This document shows positions 7,045 to 10,987 of a stretch of DNA of 10,987 nt, piece after piece. Under the pieces are notes generated by a model. The model searched no databases. It was not told the origin of the DNA and saw only the letters and a program-made list of their open reading frames with translations. Origin of the DNA: WTXA01 sp041741995 (GTDB lineage: Bacteria; Bacillota; TC1); assembly GCA_041741995.1 (NCBI GenBank), contig JBGSJN010000070.1:1-10987 (forward strand), read 5' to 3'. Numbering within the stretch: the first letter of the stretch is position 1; every line of letters starts with the position of its first letter. The position numbers were made by a program, and so were the translations under genes.

Positions 7045-7887
7045 TTATACCTCCATCTCTTTTAACATTCTGTTAATTACATTTCTAATGACAGGTATCT
7101 TATATTCACTTGATTTTCTAGGTCCGGCTATAGCTAATACTTGTTCAGATATTTCTTTACTTACCTGTTCAATAACTTTCTCAGTTATTTTTTTACCAAT
7201 CAATTGTTTTTCTATGTCATAAAATCTTTTAGTAACTGGCAAAGCTGCCCCAACAACAATTCTTATATCTTTTATTGTTTCATCATCATTTTTTAAAACT
7301 GCAATTGCAAAGTTTAGTCTTGCAATAGCCAATGCTTTTCTTCTGCCGATTTTAAAGAAGCTTTGTTTGTAATCTTCAAGTGATTTAACTTTAATTGAAA
7401 GTATCATCTCATCTTTTTTCAAAGTAGTAATACCAGGTTTAACTATAAAGTTTTCAAGTTTTTCTTCTCTTATAGCACCTTTTTTATTTATTATTACAAC
7501 TCTACCATCAGCTAACATTAAAGCTGGCATCGGATCGCTGGCAGGTGATGCAGTGCCAATACTACCACCTAAAGTTCCCTTATTTCTGATTTGCGGTGAA
7601 CCAACTGATCTACATGCACTACTTAAAACCTTCAAGCATTTATTAATATCTGTATTCATCACAATGTCATCATGTGTTGTACAAGCCATGATTTCAAATT
7701 CACCATACTCTCTCTTTACACCTGCTAATTCAGGTATATGAGTTAAGTCAATTACTGTATTATTTGAAAGATCATGTCCATTTTTCATTTCAACTAGCAA
7801 GTCAGTACCGCCTGCTATATATACCCTGTTATCGCAAATATATTCAAGGCATTCTTCAATTGTTTTAGGTCTATAATAATTTAACAT
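7045..7887 (-). CDS. FAD-binding subunit of the first (XDH-type) molybdenum hydroxylase
   Basis: A 280-residue FAD subunit of the CO dehydrogenase medium-subunit/XdhB family, usual in length. IAGGTD (24-29) is the N-terminal FAD pyrophosphate loop. The segment from about residue 96 to 118, which includes QIRN, TLGGSIGT and ASPASD, is the second FAD-binding signature. The remainder forms the C-terminal domain, with GRRKALAIAR and GAALPVTKR matching family blocks. It would accept electrons from the 2Fe-2S subunit and pass them to NAD+ or another acceptor. ATG 7887 has GAGGGG (7894-7899) 6 bases upstream and lies 14 bases after the Mo-subunit stop. It is the only FAD subunit of this family in the window, so if both hydroxylases need one, they could share it. 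Confidence 0.95.
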   Translation of the reverse strand: MLNYYRPKTIEECLEYICDNRVYIAGGTDLLVEMKNGHDLSNNTVIDLTHIPELAGVKREYGEFEIMACTTHDDIVMNTDINKCLKVLSSACRSVGSPQIRNKGTLGGSIGTASPASDPMPALMLADGRVVIINKKGAIREEKLENFIVKPGITTLKKDEMILSIKVKSLEDYKQSFFKIGRRKALAIARLNFAIAVLKNDDETIKDIRIVVGAALPVTKRFYDIEKQLIGKKITEKVIEQVSKEISEQVLAIAGPRKSSEYKIPVIRNVINRMLKEMEV

Positions 7888-7901
7888 TTTTTTCCCCTCA
7901 T

Positions 7902-10259
7902 CTAATCCATATATTTAAGTATGCTTTCAAGACTGCAAGGTAAATGATCTACATTCTTGTCTAAAGCATGCCCTACAGCTCCTGCAATTGATGCTGCAAT
8001 AGCTTCTGTTGCCGGTTCACCAACTGATTTAGCGCCGTATGTTCCTTCTTTAGTCTCACTTTCAAATAGCACAAGATCCATTTCAGGAATATCCATTGAG
8101 GTAGGTAGAATATAACTATCGAAGTTATCATTTAATATCCTGCCTTTATTGAGTTCAATTTCTTCAGTTATAGCATAACCGAGACCCATTACAATTCCAC
8201 CATACATTTGCCCTTTAACCATATTAGGATTAATAACTCTACCACAATCTAAGGCAGATGTAACTTTTGTAACTTTTATATCTCCAATTTCTATATCAAC
8301 TTCTACTTCAGATATACAAACATTATATGTGTAAGTAGGAAACGCAGTTCCTTGACCTGTGTGGTGATCATATTGATTCAATGCTGGTCTGAACCATTCA
8401 TATACAGCTAACTGCTGGCCAGCCCAAAGTCTTTCATTACAAATATCCTTAAAGGCAATTCTTTTATCACTTGAATAATTAGCCGGGAAATTATCTTCAT
8501 TATCATAGTAGTAGTTATCTTTACAAGAAATTCTATCTACAGTTGTACAAAACTTTTGTGCTACATGTTCTTTAAATAACATGGCCAACTTTTCTGAAGC
8601 CAATTTCATTGACTGTGCTCCCATTGTTGTACCTCTACTTGCTACTGTCATACCACTATCTGCTATTGCATGAGTATCTACACTATGGAAATGTATCTTA
8701 TCTAAAGTAACACCCAGGGCTTCTGCGGCTATTTGAGCATATGCTGTTTGCAAACCTTGCCCGTTTTCAGCCATCCCGGTACTTATTATAAGAGAACCAT
8801 CTTCATTAGCTTGAATAAATGCACCATTTGCATCAACACCTTCAGCTCCAAGACCAGCTCCTCTATATACAGTTACTAGACTAATGCCTTTTTTAAGGTT
8901 CTTGCTAGTTTTATTAAAGTCTTCGTATTCTTTTTTCTTTTTATAATAGTCGGATCTATTCAATAACTCATCCATCATCTCTTCAAGGATAACCTCTTCA
9001 GTAATCAATTGACTAGTTGCAGTTAACGAGTTTTGTCTGATTATGTTTTTTCTTCTTAATTCAACATTGTCCATTCCCAATTCTTTTGCGAGTTCATTCA
9101 TAAGCTGTTCTTGAGCAAATATTACTTGAGGTGAACTGTATCCTCTCATTGCACCGCCATGAACGTTATTTGTAAATACACCATAAGTATCTGTTTTAAC
9201 ATTTGGTATATCATAAACACCTGCAGAATGTACAGAAGCTCTCCAATTCATAAATTGGGTTTGGTTATTATAAGCTCCACAATTATCAACAAGAGTTCCT
9301 TCAATAGCTTGAATTTTCCCATCTTTAGTAGCACCTATTTTATATTTAAAATTAAATGCGTGTCTTTTTGAAGAATCCATAAGTGACTCTTCACGGCTAT
9401 TCACCATTTTAATAGGCCTTCGAGTAGCTTTGTGAAGAATTGCAGCTCTACCGATCTGAACCCCTACACCCTCTTCTTTACCACCAAAGGTCCCACCTAA
9501 AGTTCTTTGAATAAATCTTGATTCACTCATCGGATAGCCACTTGCATCAGCCAAGTATCTTCTTGTAAAGAATGGGTTTTGTGCCGATGCCTCACCTGTA
9601 ATGGAGCCATCTTTAGGATCATGATAAACCATACATGCTTCAGGTTCAATATACGCTTGATCAATAAATGGTACTGTATATTCTCTTTCAATGATTACAT
9701 CAGATTTCTTAAAACCTTCTTCAACGTCACCTTTTCTAATCGGATAATATGAGTCGATAAAAATATTTCCTTTTTTATCTTTACTAGGTATTCCATCAAC
9801 TAAGCCGACACCTTTTTCTCTTATTATAGGCGCATCTTCTTTTAAGGCATCTGCCACTGTATAAACACCTTCTTGAAGTTCATAGTCAACTTTGATGCTC
9901 TTAATAGCTTGGTCCAATGCTTTTTTTGTTTCTGCCGCTACAATAGCTACAACATCACCGCAGAATTTAACCTCATCTGTAATGTAGCAATAATCAGCCC
10001 AGCTATGTTTCTTGGCTTCTGTATCAAAGCAAGTAATTATTTTAACTACCCCTGGAATGCTAAGTGCTAAGCTTGTATCTATGTTAGTAATTTTAGCAGG
10101 GTATTCTTTAATTCTTACGTTACCACCATATAGCATATCTTGTTTGTACAAATCAGCGGCATATAGGGCTGTTCCTTTAACTTTTTCCAAGCCATCTACC
10201 CTTTTAATATCCTTGCCGATCACATTATATTTATTATTATTGTGTTCAAATAATGACAT
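7902..10259 (-). CDS. Xanthine dehydrogenase molybdopterin-binding subunit (first hydroxylase, xanthine-type pocket)
   Basis: The 785-residue Mo-cofactor subunit of a three-subunit xanthine dehydrogenase-type enzyme, predicted to hydroxylate a purine such as hypoxanthine or xanthine. Numbered from ATG 10259, the landmarks are SAQNP with Gln227, GGTFGGKE (255-262), GAMRGY (369-374), ENGQGLQT with Gln501 and GAKSVGE with the catalytic Glu748. Aligned by eye to bovine xanthine oxidase, Glu262 matches Glu802 and Arg340 matches Arg880 in a shared R-A-x2-H-x4-Y-x-I-P-N pattern, so both purine-binding residues are kept. The order Mo, FAD, 2Fe-2S is that of E. coli xdhABC. The frame stays open to an ATG at 10313 inside the amidohydrolase gene, but GGAAGGGAAG (10266-10275) is 6 bases before ATG 10259, making that the better start; ATG 10277 is a second option. 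No in-frame TGA is seen; any selenium would be a cofactor. Confidence 0.94.
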   Translation of the reverse strand: MSLFEHNNNKYNVIGKDIKRVDGLEKVKGTALYAADLYKQDMLYGGNVRIKEYPAKITNIDTSLALSIPGVVKIITCFDTEAKKHSWADYCYITDEVKFCGDVVAIVAAETKKALDQAIKSIKVDYELQEGVYTVADALKEDAPIIREKGVGLVDGIPSKDKKGNIFIDSYYPIRKGDVEEGFKKSDVIIEREYTVPFIDQAYIEPEACMVYHDPKDGSITGEASAQNPFFTRRYLADASGYPMSESRFIQRTLGGTFGGKEEGVGVQIGRAAILHKATRRPIKMVNSREESLMDSSKRHAFNFKYKIGATKDGKIQAIEGTLVDNCGAYNNQTQFMNWRASVHSAGVYDIPNVKTDTYGVFTNNVHGGAMRGYSSPQVIFAQEQLMNELAKELGMDNVELRRKNIIRQNSLTATSQLITEEVILEEMMDELLNRSDYYKKKKEYEDFNKTSKNLKKGISLVTVYRGAGLGAEGVDANGAFIQANEDGSLIISTGMAENGQGLQTAYAQIAAEALGVTLDKIHFHSVDTHAIADSGMTVASRGTTMGAQSMKLASEKLAMLFKEHVAQKFCTTVDRISCKDNYYYDNEDNFPANYSSDKRIAFKDICNERLWAGQQLAVYEWFRPALNQYDHHTGQGTAFPTYTYNVCISEVEVDIEIGDIKVTKVTSALDCGRVINPNMVKGQMYGGIVMGLGYAITEEIELNKGRILNDNFDSYILPTSMDIPEMDLVLFESETKEGTYGAKSVGEPATEAIAASIAGAVGHALDKNVDHLPCSLESILKYMD

Positions 10260-10265
10260 TTTAAT

Positions 10266-10275
10266 CTTCCCTTCC
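10266..10275 (-). promoter_or_regulatory. Ribosome binding site that decides the Mo-subunit start
   Basis: The purine-rich GGAAGGGAAG on the minus strand ends 6 bases before ATG 10259. It lies in the short space after the amidohydrolase stop at 10282. It favours the shorter protein over starts at 10277 and 10313, which lack a good ribosome site. Confidence 0.65.
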
Positions 10276-10281
10276 ATTAAC

Positions 10282-10987
10282 CTATTGTTTATCCCAAAGT
10301 TTTTGAGTAACAACTCTTAAATCATTTTTAATTTTCTCTACATCCACGTTTAATATTTTCCCATCTTTTTTCAGAATTTTTCCATTTACTAAAACATTTT
10401 TTACATTTTGTGGATTTCTAAATAGAATCAACTGGTCATAAAGGTTATGTTCATTTATTGGAGTAGGTGTGTCTAAATCAATAGTTATAATATCTGCCTT
10501 AGCTCCAACTTCAATCTTACCAAGATCATCTCTGCCAATTGTTCTAGCACCTGTTACAGTAGCCATATCGAATACTTCTTTACCTTTCATAACTTGAGGA
10601 TCTTGTCTATAAGCCTTATGTATTAAGAAAGCACCTCTCATTATTTCAAAGAAATTATTTATATATCCGTCTGAACCTAATCCTACATTTCCATTTTTCG
10701 CTATAAAATCAGGATATGGTGCAATTCCACCGCCAACTTCACAGTTTGATAAAGGCATATGAATCATATTGACATTTTTCTTTAGTAATATTTCTTTTTC
10801 TTCCTCTGACATTTGTACTACTTGTGATGCTAATATATTGTTATCCAGAACTCCTAGTTCCTCGTAAACTTCAACAGGTCTCTTTCCATATTTATTAAGT
10901 GACCAAGTAGGTTCATAAACACTCTCCGAAAGGTGCATGTGAAAGAAAGAACCAGCCTCATCTGACATTTTTTTTGCTTTTAGGATA
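10282..10987 (-). CDS. SsnA/guanine deaminase-like amidohydrolase (N-terminus cut by window edge)
   Basis: The C-terminal part, about 235 codons, of a metal-dependent amidohydrolase of the ATZ/TRZ-guanine deaminase-SsnA group; members are usually around 440 residues. The frame is open to base 10987, so the ATG at 10968 is internal, not the start. Counting from that Met, HMHLSES (10-16) holds the metal-ligand His12, HMPLSN (70-75) is a family block and GLGSDG contains the metal-ligand Asp100. LGKIEVGAKADI and VKNVLVNGK are the usual C-terminal composite-domain segments. KYGKRPVE and the ending KLWDKQ look SsnA-like. At the strand-6 position, where relatives have AHCVH-type residues, this protein has ASQVV, so a usually conserved His is missing. 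Its stop lies 22 bases before the Mo-subunit start, so they are probably co-transcribed. It may deaminate a purine or open a ring; the substrate is unknown. Confidence 0.88.
   Translation of the reverse strand, partial: ILKAKKMSDEAGSFFHMHLSESVYEPTWSLNKYGKRPVEVYEELGVLDNNILASQVVQMSEEEKEILLKKNVNMIHMPLSNCEVGGGIAPYPDFIAKNGNVGLGSDGYINNFFEIMRGAFLIHKAYRQDPQVMKGKEVFDMATVTGARTIGRDDLGKIEVGAKADIITIDLDTPTPINEHNLYDQLILFRNPQNVKNVLVNGKILKKDGKILNVDVEKIKNDLRVVTQKLWDKQ

Noticed and set aside
6573..7076. Plus-strand 167-codon frame opposite the first 2Fe-2S gene
   Set aside because: It is antisense to a gene with all eight cluster cysteines and shows no domain of its own; it is a shadow frame.
10260..10313. Longer Mo-subunit start overlapping the amidohydrolase gene
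   Set aside because: The extra 18 residues have no family counterpart, and a good ribosome site sits just before ATG 10259.
10012..10320. Plus-strand 102-codon frame over the Mo-subunit and amidohydrolase junction
   Set aside because: Antisense to well-supported coding sequence, with no ribosome site or recognisable motif.

Overview
The window is AT-rich DNA with tightly packed, co-oriented genes, strong AGGAGG-type ribosome binding sites and oxygen-sensitive iron-sulfur and molybdenum enzymes. This suggests a low-GC anaerobic Firmicute (Clostridia-like); the species cannot be named from the sequence. Every credible gene lies on the minus strand, so transcription runs from high to low coordinates.

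Layout in transcription order. (1) 10987-10282: C-terminal part of an SsnA/guanine-deaminase-like amidohydrolase, cut by the window edge. (2) 10259-6551: a complete three-subunit xanthine dehydrogenase-type molybdenum hydroxylase in the order Mo subunit, FAD subunit, 2Fe-2S subunit. (3) 6558-5335: a dihydroorotate dehydrogenase-like flavoprotein fused to a C-terminal 2[4Fe-4S] ferredoxin domain, overlapping the preceding gene by 8 bases. (4) 5334-5023: a 312-base gap with a perfect 12-bp hairpin and a leader-like stretch. (5) 5022-2311: a second molybdenum hydroxylase with only the 2Fe-2S and Mo subunits. (6) 2254-1580: an iron-sulfur flavoprotein of the NADPH-dependent FMN reductase/flavodoxin fold. 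(7) 1579-871: a long gap with no convincing gene. (8) 857-1: the N-terminal part of a BMP/PnrA-type lipoprotein, the substrate-binding component of a nucleoside/purine ABC transporter, cut by the left edge.

The genes read as a purine or N-heterocycle catabolic island. The lipoprotein would capture substrate, the amidohydrolase would deaminate or open a ring, and two hydroxylases would add oxygen at ring carbons. The DHODH-ferredoxin and iron-sulfur flavoprotein would move electrons or reduce a ring. This set partly resembles anaerobic purine/urate clusters (ssnA, xdhD, ygfK and neighbours), but no ygeX/ygeY/hyuA genes are in view. The two Mo subunits differ at substrate-pocket positions: the first keeps equivalents of bovine xanthine oxidase Glu802 and Arg880, while the second has Leu and Gly there. 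They therefore probably act on different substrates. The second lacks an FAD subunit and is followed by an iron-sulfur flavoprotein instead, and the DHODH-like protein has lost the usual catalytic Cys loop. These three points are the most interesting things in the window.
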